Source: Chloroflexota bacterium (GTDB lineage Bacteria; Chloroflexota; Limnocylindria; QHBO01). From it: DNA of 64,000 bases. How positions within the stretch are numbered: the first letter of the stretch is position 1; the number at the start of each line of letters is the position of its first letter. A model generated the notes under the pieces. It made no database searches, had not been told where the DNA came from, and was given only the letters and a program-made list of their open reading frames with translations. Positions 35,419 through 47,202 of this stretch are shown here, in pieces. Made by a program: the position numbers and the translations under genes. The DNA is taken from NCBI GenBank assembly GCA_025699005.1, contig JAILWI010000001.1:310001-374000 (forward strand), in the 5' to 3' direction.

Positions 35419-35583
35419 TCAGCCCTCGTGCGTCTCGTCGTCGCTGTCCGGATCGGCGTCCGACTCCGGCGGGATGTTCGCCTCGTCGACGTCAGTCATC
35501 TCCGGGTCGTAGGCCTGTCCCTGGTCGGGTGCTCCGTCCTTGGGCTTCTCGACGCTCCGCGCGTCGCTCTCGTGATCGGTCAT
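35419..35583 (-). CDS. Tiny acidic protein, coupled to the gene before it
   Basis: 54 residues from ATG 35583, with AGGAG upstream; the ATG overlaps the previous stop (ATGA). It is very acidic, with a C-terminus DADPDSDDETHEG, no hydrophobic stretch, and is probably disordered. No family is recognised. The coupled start, the Shine-Dalgarno sequence and the matching composition of its partner support a real gene. Confidence 0.5.
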   Translation of the reverse strand: MTDHESDARSVEKPKDGAPDQGQAYDPEMTDVDEANIPPESDADPDSDDETHEG

Positions 35584-35804
35584 CGGGAGTCTCCTGCTCG
35601 TCGCACGTCGTCGTCGCCCGCGGCGTCGCCCTCTCGGTGGCCCTCGGGCCAGGCGCCCTCGCGCGGTGCGGGTCCGGCCTCGTTGTTCGTGACGGCGACG
35701 CGATCGGCGCCCTCATCGAGCCCGTCGCGGACCTTCTCGGTGTTCTCGTCGGGGTGCTGCCCGATCCAGGCGCCGCCCTCGCGTCGCTCCGTGTCGTCCG
35801 GCAT
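35580..35804 (-). CDS. Small hydrophilic protein
   Basis: 74 residues from ATG 35804, with AGGAGG about nine bases upstream. It is rich in Asp, Glu, Gly and Arg (DDTERREGGAWIGQHPDEN, EGADRVAVTNNEAGP) and lacks membrane or signal sequence. It resembles small stress-type hydrophilic proteins in composition only. It lies 80 bp after the orphan LeuA-domain gene and is translationally coupled to the 54-residue protein. Confidence 0.55.
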   Translation of the reverse strand: MPDDTERREGGAWIGQHPDENTEKVRDGLDEGADRVAVTNNEAGPAPREGAWPEGHREGDAAGDDDVRRAGDSR

Positions 35805-35884
35805 GTCGGTTCGCCTCCTGCGTTGGTGTGCCCCGGCAATGCAAGGCGCGCGCCGAACCTGGTGCTGCGACGCGGGCGAGGACG

Positions 35885-36409
35885 CTAGTTGTTGTAGGCG
35901 GACATGATCCGGTCCTTGGCACCGGTCCGGTGCTCGGGATCGGTCTCGTGGGTATCCGTGCTGCCCGGCTCGGGGACGGCGGCGGCGATGTCGACGCCCG
36001 CCTCGGCCAGGAGCGCGTTCACGGCGTCGACGTAGGCGCCGACCGATGCCTCGAGGATGTTCTCGCTCACGAAGCGTCCGGGATACGTCGGGGCGCTCTC
36101 GTCGCCCCGCGCGCGAACCGAGACGGTGACCGAGCCCTTCGTTTCGTGTCCCGGTCCCTGGGCGTGGACGTCGTACGACACGAGCGCGACGCCCTCCCCG
36201 AGGAGCGGTGCCAGCGCGTCGTCCACGGCGCGCATGAGCGCATCCACCGCGCCGTTGCCATCGGCATGGGCGCGCCAGCGGTGGCCGCCGCCGTGGAGCA
36301 CGAGCGAGGCGCGGCTGCCGCGGTCGCTGCCGCTCGTTGCCGACCAGCGCTCGATGCTCAGCCCCTGCTGCGCGGCGGCGGGGGTCTCGTCGGACTCGGG
36401 AAGGGTCAT
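35885..36409 (-). CDS. Stand-alone LeuA-type regulatory (dimer) domain protein
   Basis: 174 residues from ATG 36409, with AAGGAG nine bases upstream. Residues about 17-145 align along their length with the C-terminal allosteric domain of the LeuA encoded at 40134-41774: LSIERWSA ~ [26 protein letters not shown] ~ [27 protein letters not shown] ~ [29 protein letters not shown] ~ [19 protein letters not shown]. There is no TIM-barrel catalytic domain. In LeuA and citramalate synthases this domain binds leucine or isoleucine. As last gene of the operon after ilvE it may form a mixed regulatory complex or sense amino acids by itself. The homology is clear; the role is inference. Confidence 0.85.
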   Translation of the reverse strand: MTLPESDETPAAAQQGLSIERWSATSGSDRGSRASLVLHGGGHRWRAHADGNGAVDALMRAVDDALAPLLGEGVALVSYDVHAQGPGHETKGSVTVSVRARGDESAPTYPGRFVSENILEASVGAYVDAVNALLAEAGVDIAAAVPEPGSTDTHETDPEHRTGAKDRIMSAYNN

Positions 36410-36449
36410 CGGGATGGGTCTCCTTGCGTGGGGTCGTCCGCCGCAGCGG

Positions 36450-37391
36450 TCAGATCGGGGTCAGCCAGGATGCGTAGCGCTCGTCGGTGCCGCGGACGGC
36501 CGCGAAGTAGCGTCGCTGGATGTCGAGGGAAACGGGGAACTCGCCGGTGCCCACCGGGCGATCGTCGACCGACGAGATCGGCGCGACCTGGACCCCGGTG
36601 CCGGTGAGGAAGATCTCGTCGGCGAGGTAGAGCTCCGAGCGATCGATGCGTCGCTCGACGACGTCAAGGCCCGCATCGGCGGCGATGCGGAGGATGGCTG
36701 CGCGGGTGATGCCTGCCAGGACGTCATCGGTGAGCGGTGGCGTCGCACATTCGTTGCCACGCACGACGAACAGGTTGGCGGCGGATGCCTCGGCCACGTG
36801 CCCGTCGCCGGTCAGCAGGATCGCGTCGTCGTAGCCGCCGGCATGCGCGTCCTCGGCTGCGAAGGCGGCGTTCACGTACGAGCCGCTGATCTTCCCGCGC
36901 GCCGGAATCGCGTTGTCGCTCACCCGCTGCCAGCCCGACACCGTGACCCGGATGCCGCCGGTGGGCAGGTAGTCGCCAAGCGGGATCGTGAAGATGCCGA
37001 TCCGATCCTCCAGGCCGCCGAGCTGGACACGGATCGAGTGCGCCGACTTGTACACGAGCGGCCGGATGTACGCGTCGCCGTCATGGGCGTTGCGGCGGAG
37101 GAGGTCGAGCGTGATCTCGACGAGGTCGTCGGCCGACTCGGGGATCGAGGCCCGGATGAGGCGCGCATTGCGCAGCAGCCGCTCGTAATGCTCGCGGGCG
37201 AACAGCACCGCCGAGCTGCCGTCCTCCTGACGGTAGGCGCGAATCCCCTCGAAGACGGCCGTGCCGTAGTTGAACGTATGGGTCGCGATGCTGACGTTGG
37301 CCTCGCCGATGGGCACCACGGCACCCTCGAAGTACGCCCATGCGCCGATGCCGCTCGGCGCAGCGGTGGGTCGTGGCTCGGTCGCCGTCAC
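36450..37391 (-). CDS. ilvE: Branched-chain amino acid aminotransferase
   Basis: 313 residues from GTG 37391 overlapping the cimA stop. Fold-type IV PLP enzyme: HTFNYGTAVFEGIRAY, the PLP Lys167 in IPARGKISGSYVN, and EASAANLFVVRG and ITRAAILRIA later. It performs the last step in making leucine, isoleucine and valine. Length is normal for the family. Confidence 0.94.
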   Translation of the reverse strand: MTATEPRPTAAPSGIGAWAYFEGAVVPIGEANVSIATHTFNYGTAVFEGIRAYRQEDGSSAVLFAREHYERLLRNARLIRASIPESADDLVEITLDLLRRNAHDGDAYIRPLVYKSAHSIRVQLGGLEDRIGIFTIPLGDYLPTGGIRVTVSGWQRVSDNAIPARGKISGSYVNAAFAAEDAHAGGYDDAILLTGDGHVAEASAANLFVVRGNECATPPLTDDVLAGITRAAILRIAADAGLDVVERRIDRSELYLADEIFLTGTGVQVAPISSVDDRPVGTGEFPVSLDIQRRYFAAVRGTDERYASWLTPI

Positions 37392-39040
37392 GACGGCTCC
37401 CCGGCAGCCAGCCGATCCCGACGCAGCGCCGCGTGCGAGCTCGTCCGCTCGTCCCGCCGATGCGGACGCGCGTCGAGGCGCCAGATCGCGTACTCGAGCG
37501 AGTCGTGGAGGGCGGCCAGGCTGGCGGCGATGATGTTCGCCTCCGCGCCGGCGGTGATCCAGGTTCCGGATTCGTGCCCCGTCTCGATGATCACGCGGGT
37601 GCGGGCCTTGGTGGCCGCCTCGCCATCGATGATCCGCACCTTGTAGTCGACGAGATGCACCTCGTCGAGCGCGGGGTAGAACGCGCCCAGCGCCTTGCGC
37701 AGGGCGAGATCGAGGGCGTTCACGGGGCCGTTGCCGTCGGCCGCGGTGTGGAGCACCTCGCCGTCGACCTCGACCTTGACGCTGGCCTCGGCCCGGGGCG
37801 ACGCGCCGTTGCGACGCTCGACGATGACGGTGAAGTCCACGATCCGGAACGGCGCCACGTAGTCGCTGCGCCGCCGTCGAACGAGGAGGTCGAACGACGC
37901 ATCGGCGCCCTCGAAGCTGGCTCCCTCGGACTCGAGCTGCTTCACCAGGCGCGAGAGCTCGGCCGGGTCGAGGCCCTCGGAGGCCAGCTGGCCCAGCTGC
38001 CGGACGCGCCAGGCGGTGTTCGCCTTGCCGCCGAGCTCGCTCACCACGAGGCGCGAGGTCCCGCCCACGACCGCCGGGTCGACATGCTGGTACGCCTGCT
38101 CGACGCGGACCGTCGCCGCGCCGTGCACGCCACCCTTGTGCGCGAACGCGCTCGTGCCGACGTATGGCGCGTGCGCGTCGGGCGCGATGTTCACGACCTC
38201 GGCCACGAAGCGCGACAGCTCGGGGAGGTGGGTCAGGTCGTCGCCGGCCGGAACCGTCGCTGCCTTGAGCTTCAGGGCCAGGTTGGCCCAGATCGTGACG
38301 AGGTTGGCGTTCCCGCAGCGCTCGCCATATCCGTTGATCGTGCCCTGGACGTGACGAGCACCGGCCTGGACGGCGGCGAGGGAGTTAGCCACCGCCAGGC
38401 CGGCGTCGTCGTGAACGTGGATGCCGAGGGTCACGCCCGTGCCCAGCTCGTCACCCACGCTCCGCGTCAGGGCGGCCACCTCGTCGGTGAGGCAGCCGCC
38501 GTTGGTATCGCACAGGACCACCGTCGTGGCGCCGGCGTCGACGGCCGCGCGCAGGGTGGCCAGGGCGTAGGCCGCATCGGCCTTGTATCCGTCGAAGAAG
38601 TGCTCGGCGTCGTAGACGACCTCGCGCCCGGCGGCGCGCAGGTGGGCGACCGACTCGCCGATCATCGCGAGGTTCTCCTCGGCGGTCGCGCCGAGGACGT
38701 CGGTGACATGGAGCAGCCAGCTCTTGCCGAAGATCGTCGTCACCGGCGTGTGCGCCTCGATGAGCGCCCGGAGGTTCGGGTCGTCCTCGGCGCGGTTCGA
38801 GCGGTGGCGCGTCGATCCGAACGCGGCGAGCTTGCCGTTCCGGAACGTCATCCCCCGGGCCGCGGCGAAGAACTCCTCGTCCTTCGGGTTCGAGCCGGGC
38901 CAGCCGCCCTCGATGTACGGGAATCCGGCATCGTCCAGCCGTCGCGCGATCTTCAGCTTGTCGGCCAGCGAGAGGACGAGGCCCTCGCGCTGCGTTCCGT
39001 CGCGGAGCGTCGTGTCGTAGAGGAGGATCGTGTCGCTCAT
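37388..39040 (-). CDS. cimA: (R)-citramalate synthase
   Basis: 550 residues from ATG 39040 (ATGA overlap with leuB). LeuA-like TIM barrel with YDTTLRDGTQREGL, the EGGWPGSNPKDEEFF stretch that marks citramalate synthases, VLCDTNGG, GIHVHDDAGLAVANS (metal His pair) and the subdomain GGVHGAATV, then a C-terminal regulatory domain (about 395-515) with DGNGPVNALDLAL. It condenses pyruvate with acetyl-CoA, giving a threonine-independent route to 2-oxobutyrate and isoleucine; the LeuCD and LeuB encoded nearby would carry out the next steps. Confidence 0.92.
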   Translation of the reverse strand: MSDTILLYDTTLRDGTQREGLVLSLADKLKIARRLDDAGFPYIEGGWPGSNPKDEEFFAAARGMTFRNGKLAAFGSTRHRSNRAEDDPNLRALIEAHTPVTTIFGKSWLLHVTDVLGATAEENLAMIGESVAHLRAAGREVVYDAEHFFDGYKADAAYALATLRAAVDAGATTVVLCDTNGGCLTDEVAALTRSVGDELGTGVTLGIHVHDDAGLAVANSLAAVQAGARHVQGTINGYGERCGNANLVTIWANLALKLKAATVPAGDDLTHLPELSRFVAEVVNIAPDAHAPYVGTSAFAHKGGVHGAATVRVEQAYQHVDPAVVGGTSRLVVSELGGKANTAWRVRQLGQLASEGLDPAELSRLVKQLESEGASFEGADASFDLLVRRRRSDYVAPFRIVDFTVIVERRNGASPRAEASVKVEVDGEVLHTAADGNGPVNALDLALRKALGAFYPALDEVHLVDYKVRIIDGEAATKARTRVIIETGHESGTWITAGAEANIIAASLAALHDSLEYAIWRLDARPHRRDERTSSHAALRRDRLAAGEPS

Positions 39041-40137
39041 GCCGTCACCCCCGCCGGATCGGCGACCCGGGTCAGGAGGAAGTCGGCCACGGCGGCGGTG
39101 CCGTCGCTGCCACCGAGATCGGCGGTGCGGGGCCCGCTCGCCACGGCCTCGTCGACGGCGGCCTCGAGGGCATCGGCCGCATCGGCCTCGCCCAGGCTCA
39201 GGCGCAGCATCATGGCCGCGCTGGCAACCGTGGCCAGCGGGTTGGCCGCGCCCTGTCCGGCGATCCCCGGCGCGCTGCCGTGGACCGGCTCGTACATGCC
39301 GAAGCGGCCCTGCTCGGTCACGCGGGTGCCGAGGCTGGCCGATGCCATGAGCCCGAGCGAACCGGCGATCGCCGCCGCCTCGTCCGACAGGATGTCGCCG
39401 AACAGGTTCTCGGTGACGATGACGTCGTAGGCGGTCGGCTGGGTCAGGATCAGGTAGGCGGTCGAGTCGACGAGCGCGTGCTCGACGGTGACCGATGGAT
39501 GGCGCGTGGCGACCTCGTTCACGACCTCGCGCCAGAGTCGGCTCGACGCCAGCACGTTCGCCTTGTCGACGCTCGTCAGCCGTCCGCGCCGGCCCTCCGC
39601 CAGCTCGAAGGCGAGCTCGACGATGCGCTCGATCTCCGCGCGGGTGTAGCGCAGGGTGTCGACGACCGACTCCACGCCGTCGTGCTCCTCGAGACCCTGC
39701 GGCCGACCGAAGTAGAGGCCACCGGTCAGCTCGCGCAGGATCAGGATGTCGGCACCGTCACGGACCTCGGGCCGCAGCGGAGATGCCGCCGCCAGCGCGG
39801 GATGCGCGGTGACCGGCCGGAGGTTCGCGAACAGCTCAAGTTCCGAGCGGAGGGCGAGCAGCGCGTCCTCGGGGCGTGCGGCAGCCGTCGGATCGTCCCA
39901 GCGCGGGCCGCCCACGGCGCCGAGCAGGACGGCGTCACCGGCACGGCACGCCGCGAGCGTCTCGGGCGGCAGGGCCGCGCCGGTGGCGTCGATCGCCGCC
40001 CCGCCAACCGTCTGCTCGTCCCAGCCCACTTCGAAGCCGAACCTCACTCCTGCGGCATCGACGCATCGGCGTGCGACGTCGCACACCTCGGGACCGATGC
40101 CGTCGCCGGGCAGGTACGCAACGGTGTGCTGCCTCAC
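39037..40137 (-). CDS. leuB: 3-isopropylmalate dehydrogenase
   Basis: 366 residues from GTG 40137 (GTGA overlap with leuA). Typical parts are LPGDGIGPEV, AVGGPRWDD, LRSELELFANLRPV, ELTGGLYFGRP, VDKANVLASSRLWREVV, and NLFGDILSDEAAAIAGSLG with EPVHGSAPGIAGQG. It is the NAD-dependent oxidative decarboxylase of leucine synthesis and probably also acts on methylmalate in the citramalate route. Length is normal. Confidence 0.95.
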   Translation of the reverse strand: MRQHTVAYLPGDGIGPEVCDVARRCVDAAGVRFGFEVGWDEQTVGGAAIDATGAALPPETLAACRAGDAVLLGAVGGPRWDDPTAAARPEDALLALRSELELFANLRPVTAHPALAAASPLRPEVRDGADILILRELTGGLYFGRPQGLEEHDGVESVVDTLRYTRAEIERIVELAFELAEGRRGRLTSVDKANVLASSRLWREVVNEVATRHPSVTVEHALVDSTAYLILTQPTAYDVIVTENLFGDILSDEAAAIAGSLGLMASASLGTRVTEQGRFGMYEPVHGSAPGIAGQGAANPLATVASAAMMLRLSLGEADAADALEAAVDEAVASGPRTADLGGSDGTAAVADFLLTRVADPAGVTA

Positions 40138-41773
40138 GGATGGCTCCCGGCGGGTGTCGGGACGGGATTGCCGCCCTCGCGGCGCTGTCGCGCGGCCGCG
40201 ACCGCATCGGCGGCCACCGGGTGCTCGGCGATGAGCTTGTTCACCGCCGCGATGTAGGCGCGCAGGGACGCCTCGACGACGTTCGTGGAGAGGCCATGCC
40301 CGGTGAAGATCTGCGGCACGTCGCCGTCACCGGCCGGCGCGGAGATCTTGACGGTCGCCTCGCCCTGGGCATCCTCGCCCTGGCCGATCGATCGGAGCTG
40401 ATAGTCCACGAGCTGCGGCCGCCCCCCGATGATCTGCTCGAGCGCGTTGTCCACGGCGGACAGCAGCGCGTCGACCGGGCCATTGCCGCCCGCGAAGGCG
40501 CGGAACGTCTTGCCCTCGTAGAACAGCGAGACGTTGCCGGAGCTCGACTCGCCCTGGCGGCTGGCCGCCGCCCAGTGCTCGAGCCCGACGAGCTGCGGGA
40601 CCGGGTCGGCGTGCTGCTCGGCCAGCGCCAGCAGGTCCGCATCGGTCACCTGCTTCTTCTGGTCGCCCAGGGTGATCGCCTCGGCGTACAGCGTGTCGAG
40701 GGTCTCCGGCTCGACGTGGATCCCCAGGCGTCGCAGCCGCTCGTCGAAGCCGGCGCGCCCGGAGAGCTTGCCCAGGGTCAGGGTCGAGCCCGACAGGCCC
40801 ACCGACTCGGGCGTCATGATCTCGTAGGTCAGCGGGTTCTTGAGGAACCCGTCCTGGTGGATGCCCGACTCGTGCGCGAAGGCATTGGCGCCCACCACGC
40901 TCTTGTTCGGCTGCACCACGATGCCGGTGAGGTAGCTCACCAGCCGGCTCGTGGCGGTCAGCTGCTCGGTGGCGACGTTCGTGGTCGCCGCCCGGAACTG
41001 GGCCGGCCGCGTGCGGAGAGCCATGACGACTTCCTCGAGCGCGGCATTGCCGGCGCGCTCACCGAGGCCGTTGACGGTGACCTCCACCTGCCGCGCTCCG
41101 GCCTGGATGCCGGCCAGCGTGTTCGCCGTGGCCAGGCCCAGGTCGTTGTGGCAATGCGTGCTCACGATCGCCCGCTTGCCGACGAGCTTCACGACCTGCT
41201 TCACGACCGCGGCGAACTCCTTCGGCTCGGCGTAGCCGACGGTGTCGGGAACGTTGATGACCGATGCGCCCGCCTGCACCGCGGCCTCGTAGGCCGCGAG
41301 CAGGAACGGCAGCTCCGAGCGCGAGGCGTCCTCGGCACTGAACTCGACGTCGTGGTCGGGGCCGACCATGCGCCGTGCCTGCGCCACGCAGGTCCGGATG
41401 CGCTCGAGCACGTCCTCGCGGTTCGTGCGCAGCTTGTGGGTGATGTGGATGTCGCTGGTGGCGATGAACACGTGAAGCTGCCGCCGGCGTGCCGGCTCGA
41501 GCGCCGCCGCGGCGACCGTCACATCGGCCGGGACGCAGCGGGCCAGGGCGGCGATCGCCGGAGCATCCTCGCCGGCACCGACCTCCTGCGAGATGCGGCG
41601 CACGGCCTCGGCCTCGCCGGGGGAGGCGGCCGGGAAGCCCGCCTCGATGACGTCGACGCGGGTGCGCGCCAGCTGCCGGGCGACCGAGACCTTCTCGTCG
41701 ACGGTGAGCGAGGCTCCGGGCGTCTGCTCCCCGTCGCGCAGGGTCGTGTCGAAGATGCGGATCCGGGGCGGCA

Positions 41774-41774
<1 letters not shown>
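40134..41774 (-). CDS. leuA: 2-isopropylmalate synthase
   Basis: 546 residues from ATG 41774 (TGATG junction with ilvC). The catalytic TIM barrel has [52 protein letters not shown] (metal His pair) and [14 protein letters not shown], then [13 protein letters not shown], and the C-terminal regulatory domain (about 395-525) with [13 protein letters not shown]. It condenses 2-ketoisovalerate with acetyl-CoA and is the leucine-feedback point. A longer in-frame reading to 43010 lies within ilvC and is rejected. Confidence 0.95.
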
Positions 41775-42834
<1,060 letters not shown>

Positions 42835-42838
<4 letters not shown>

Positions 42839-43415
42839 GCTCCGGGTGCTCCGTTCTCGTTGGTGGTGGTGTCGTGGTGGGGATGTGCGGCCATCGCGAC
42901 CGCGCCGGCACGCACGAGGCTGCGCAGCCCGTGGCCGCGCAGCGCGTCGAGCGCGCGGTCGATGACCTCGGGTGACGCCGTGAGCCGCGCGCGCCAGACG
43001 TCCGCGTCACGCTCTACGGTCTCGCCGCCGGCCGATGCGAGGAGATCCAGGACCGCCTGCTCCTCGTCCGCCGAGGCCGGCACGGCCAGCTCGACGAGGA
43101 CGAGCTCCAGCTCGAGGTGCGGGGCGCTCGTGAGGTCGGTTACGTCGAGGACCTCGATGAGCCGCTCGAGCTGGGCGAGGACCTGGCGCAGGTGGCCGTC
43201 GTCCCCGCGGACCGCGATCGTCATCCGCGAGCGACCCGGCTCGTGGGTGGTGCCGACGGTGAGCGACTCGATGTTGAAGCTCCGCGCCCGGAGCAGCCCC
43301 GACACGCGGTTCAGCGTCCCGGGTCGGTCGACGACCAGGGCGCTCACCACGTGCCGCCGATGCTCGGCATCGGGGTCGCCCGCGGGAATGGTTCGACGCG
43401 CGGCTGCCATCGCGC

Positions 43416-43419
<4 letters not shown>
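42835..43419 (-). CDS. ilvN: Acetolactate synthase small (regulatory) subunit
   Basis: 194 residues if started at GTG 43419, which overlaps the ilvB stop as elsewhere in this operon; ATG 43410 is the alternative. The ACT domain (about 22-95) begins [20 protein letters not shown] and includes [23 protein letters not shown], shared with valine-sensitive small subunits. The second domain (about 100-180) is present. The C-terminus is His/Thr-rich and atypical. Confidence 0.93.
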
Positions 43420-45161
<1,742 letters not shown>

Positions 45162-45183
45162 GGCGTTCGGGGTCCTCTGAGGG

Positions 45184-45220
45184 AAACAAGAACCCCGCCT
45201 GGCTCTCGGCCTGGCGGGGT
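45184..45220 (-). terminator. Attenuator (intrinsic terminator) of the ilvB operon
   Basis: On the minus strand ACCCCGCC (45220-45213) and GGCGGGGT (45199-45192) form an 8-bp stem with an additional GGC/GCC inside, followed by TCTTGTTT. It lies between the leader peptide stop and ilvB, 22 bases or so before the ilvB ribosome-binding site. Confidence 0.8.
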
Positions 45221-45280
45221 GGCGGTTGCGCTGTTCGGGTTGCCTGTCCGGCTACTCGGTCGAGCGTCCTCCATCCCGCC
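45213..45280 (-). promoter_or_regulatory. Antiterminator pairing of the ilvB leader
   Basis: The RNA segment GGCGGGAUGG (45280-45271, in the last leader codons) can pair at nine of ten positions with CCACCCCGCC (45222-45213). The latter contains the 5' arm of the terminator, so the two structures exclude each other. Confidence 0.65.
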
Positions 45281-45377
45281 ATCCAAGAAGGATGACGAGC
45301 CGAAGAATCGCGAGTACGAGGAGCAGGCCGAGCACGCCGGCAGGTGCCGGACGCAGGCTCGTGCTGGCGGCGGTCAT
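45252..45377 (-). CDS. Leader peptide of the ilvB operon, rich in Leu, Val, Ile
   Basis: 41 residues from ATG 45377, with AGGAG six bases upstream; an in-frame ATG at 45395 would be leaderless behind the TACGGT motif. Residues 15-31 read VLGLLLVLAILRLVILL: three Val, two Ile and nine Leu in 17 positions. The codons include GTA, ATT and several CTT, rare in this GC-rich sequence, which would heighten sensitivity to charged tRNA levels. The stop lies 32 bases before the terminator hairpin. A one-TM micropeptide is the alternative reading, but location and the competing hairpins favour an attenuation leader. Confidence 0.75.
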   Translation of the reverse strand: MTAASTSLRPAPAGVLGLLLVLAILRLVILLGWRDGGRSTE

Positions 45378-45402
45378 GCCGCGCTCCTGTGACATGGGCT
45401 GA

Positions 45403-45421
45403 ACCGTAGCAGCGCTGTCAA
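45403..45421 (-). promoter_or_regulatory. Upstream element TTGACA-N7-TACGGT of the ilvB leader
   Basis: TACGGT (45408-45403) fits a -10 seven bases before ATG 45395. TTGACA (45421-45416) is only seven bases further upstream, too near for a normal -35, and overlaps the stop of the preceding gene. The same arrangement precedes ilvD and leuC. Confidence 0.45.
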
Positions 45422-47202
45422 CCCCGAGGCTCGGCAACGTCGCCGTTCAGGGTCGATCTCACCCGGAACGCGGTGACCGGGCGGCTCAGGCCCTTCAGGT
45501 CGAGCTCGCCGACGGTCTCTGCTTCGACCCGGTCCTCGACGGCGGCATGGAGCCGCTGCGACGCGAGCACCTCACCCGGCCCGGCGGCGTCGCTGAGGCG
45601 AGAGGCAAGGATTACGGCGTTGCCAACGGCGCCGTAGTCGTATCGGCCCGGGAAACCGATCCGTCCGAGCGTCGCGTAGCCGGACGCCAGCCCGATCCCG
45701 AGTCCGAGCTCGTAACCGCGTTTGCGCCAGCCGGCCGCGAGGTCCTCGAACCGGTCGCGCATGGCGAGCGCGGTGCGGACCGCGGCGAGCTGGTGATCGG
45801 GGATGAGCACCGGGTCGTTGAAGAACACCATCAGCCCGTCGCCCGCAAAGTGCTCGAGCGTTCCGCTGTGGCGCGTCGCCAGCTCGCCGACCGTCGCGTG
45901 GTACTCGCGCAGGACGCTGAGAACCTCCTCTGGTTCGGCGGTCTCGGCGAAGGCGGTGAACCCGCGAAGATCGGCGAAGAGCGCGGTGATCTCCCGCCGG
46001 TGTCCGGCCAGCAGGCTCTGACCCTCGTCGCTGGCCAGCAGCGCAGCGACCTGTGGCGCGAATCGGCTCAGCTCGTCCAGCTGCCGCTCGACCGCCTGGA
46101 AGAGCCGGACGTTCTCGATCGCCAGGGTTGCCTGGTCGGCGAACGTCGAGAGCAGGGCGATCTCCCGGTCGCTGAAGGGATTTACCTCCGTGCGCCACAC
46201 GACGAACACGCCGATGACGAACCCGTTGCGCAGCATCGGCACGCCGAGGATGGTGCGAAAGCCACCGGCCTGCTGGGCCTCGGGGAAGCGATATTCGGGG
46301 TCGTCCAGGACATCCACGATGTGGACGGGTCGCTGCTCGACGAGCGTGCGCCCGACCAACGTTCCGCGGTCGGGGTGGACCGGCCTGTGGGTCACCAGCT
46401 CCAGGAACTCGGCCGACACGTCGCCTGTATAGGCCGCCGCCTGGTACAAGCCGCTGGGCTCGTCGTAGCGGAGAATGTTGCCGACGTCCGCGGAAGCCAG
46501 CTCGACGGCGCTGTCGACGACCGTCTGCAGGATGCCCTGGAGGTCGAAGCTCGAGCGCGCCATCTCCTGCAGCACGGCGCTCACGGCGCGTTCTCGGGCG
46601 GCCGCCTCGTGCTCCGCCGCCAAGAGTCGATGCAATTCGAGCGCGACGCTCGCGTGGTCTGCGAAGGTCTGGAGGACGGCCTCGTCCTCATCGGAGAAGG
46701 GCCGTAGGTCCATCCGGCCCACGCCCATCACGCCCACTGCCTCGTCGTCGCGGACAAGCGGCACAGCCATGATCGAGCGGTACTCCCCGAGGCGCTGCGC
46801 CTCCCATAGCTCGTACTCCGGATCCTCCAGCACGTCGTCGATGCGCGCCGCGCGTCGGTCGAGGAGCGCCCGTCCGAGAACGGATCCGCGTTCGGCGCGG
46901 TAGGGGCGAGCGCTGGTCAGCTGCTCGTACTCCTCGGGGAATCCGGTGAAAGCGGCTACATGGTAGGTCTCTCCCTCCCGGCGCGCGATGTTGCCCAGGT
47001 CCGCATCGCACAGGCGAACCGCCTGCTCGATGATCTCCTGGAGGACCGGTCGCAGCTCGAAGCTCGAGGTCGCCAGGGTCCGCAGCACGCCGGCGACAGC
47101 CGCTTCGCGCTCGAGTGCCCGCCCGAGCGCGCGCGCAGCGTCGGAGGAAGGGGTTCCCAGGCCCCGGTCCGGTGGATCGGGAGGCTGCTCAGCTGTCGAC
47201 AC
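45418..47202 (-). CDS. GAF-GAF-adenylate/guanylate cyclase
   Basis: 594 residues from GTG 47202, overlapping the 3' end of ilvD by 14 bp. Two GAF domains (about 50-195 and 220-365) are followed by a class III cyclase domain (about 405-575). Metal Asp residues are in [14 protein letters not shown] and [14 protein letters not shown]; the transition-state region is [15 protein letters not shown] with Asn and Arg. A coiled helix ([16 protein letters not shown]) links sensor and output. The product nucleotide cannot be decided by eye. The gene lies between ilvD and the ilvB leader on the same strand, so it may be transcribed with ilvD. Confidence 0.88.
   Translation of the reverse strand: MSTAEQPPDPPDRGLGTPSSDAARALGRALEREAAVAGVLRTLATSSFELRPVLQEIIEQAVRLCDADLGNIARREGETYHVAAFTGFPEEYEQLTSARPYRAERGSVLGRALLDRRAARIDDVLEDPEYELWEAQRLGEYRSIMAVPLVRDDEAVGVMGVGRMDLRPFSDEDEAVLQTFADHASVALELHRLLAAEHEAAARERAVSAVLQEMARSSFDLQGILQTVVDSAVELASADVGNILRYDEPSGLYQAAAYTGDVSAEFLELVTHRPVHPDRGTLVGRTLVEQRPVHIVDVLDDPEYRFPEAQQAGGFRTILGVPMLRNGFVIGVFVVWRTEVNPFSDREIALLSTFADQATLAIENVRLFQAVERQLDELSRFAPQVAALLASDEGQSLLAGHRREITALFADLRGFTAFAETAEPEEVLSVLREYHATVGELATRHSGTLEHFAGDGLMVFFNDPVLIPDHQLAAVRTALAMRDRFEDLAAGWRKRGYELGLGIGLASGYATLGRIGFPGRYDYGAVGNAVILASRLSDAAGPGEVLASQRLHAAVEDRVEAETVGELDLKGLSRPVTAFRVRSTLNGDVAEPRG

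Noticed and set aside
45162-45282. T-box or ilvB-type riboswitch
   Set aside because: No T-box antiterminator bulge sequence or specifier structure is visible; the peptide leader with competing hairpins explains the region better.
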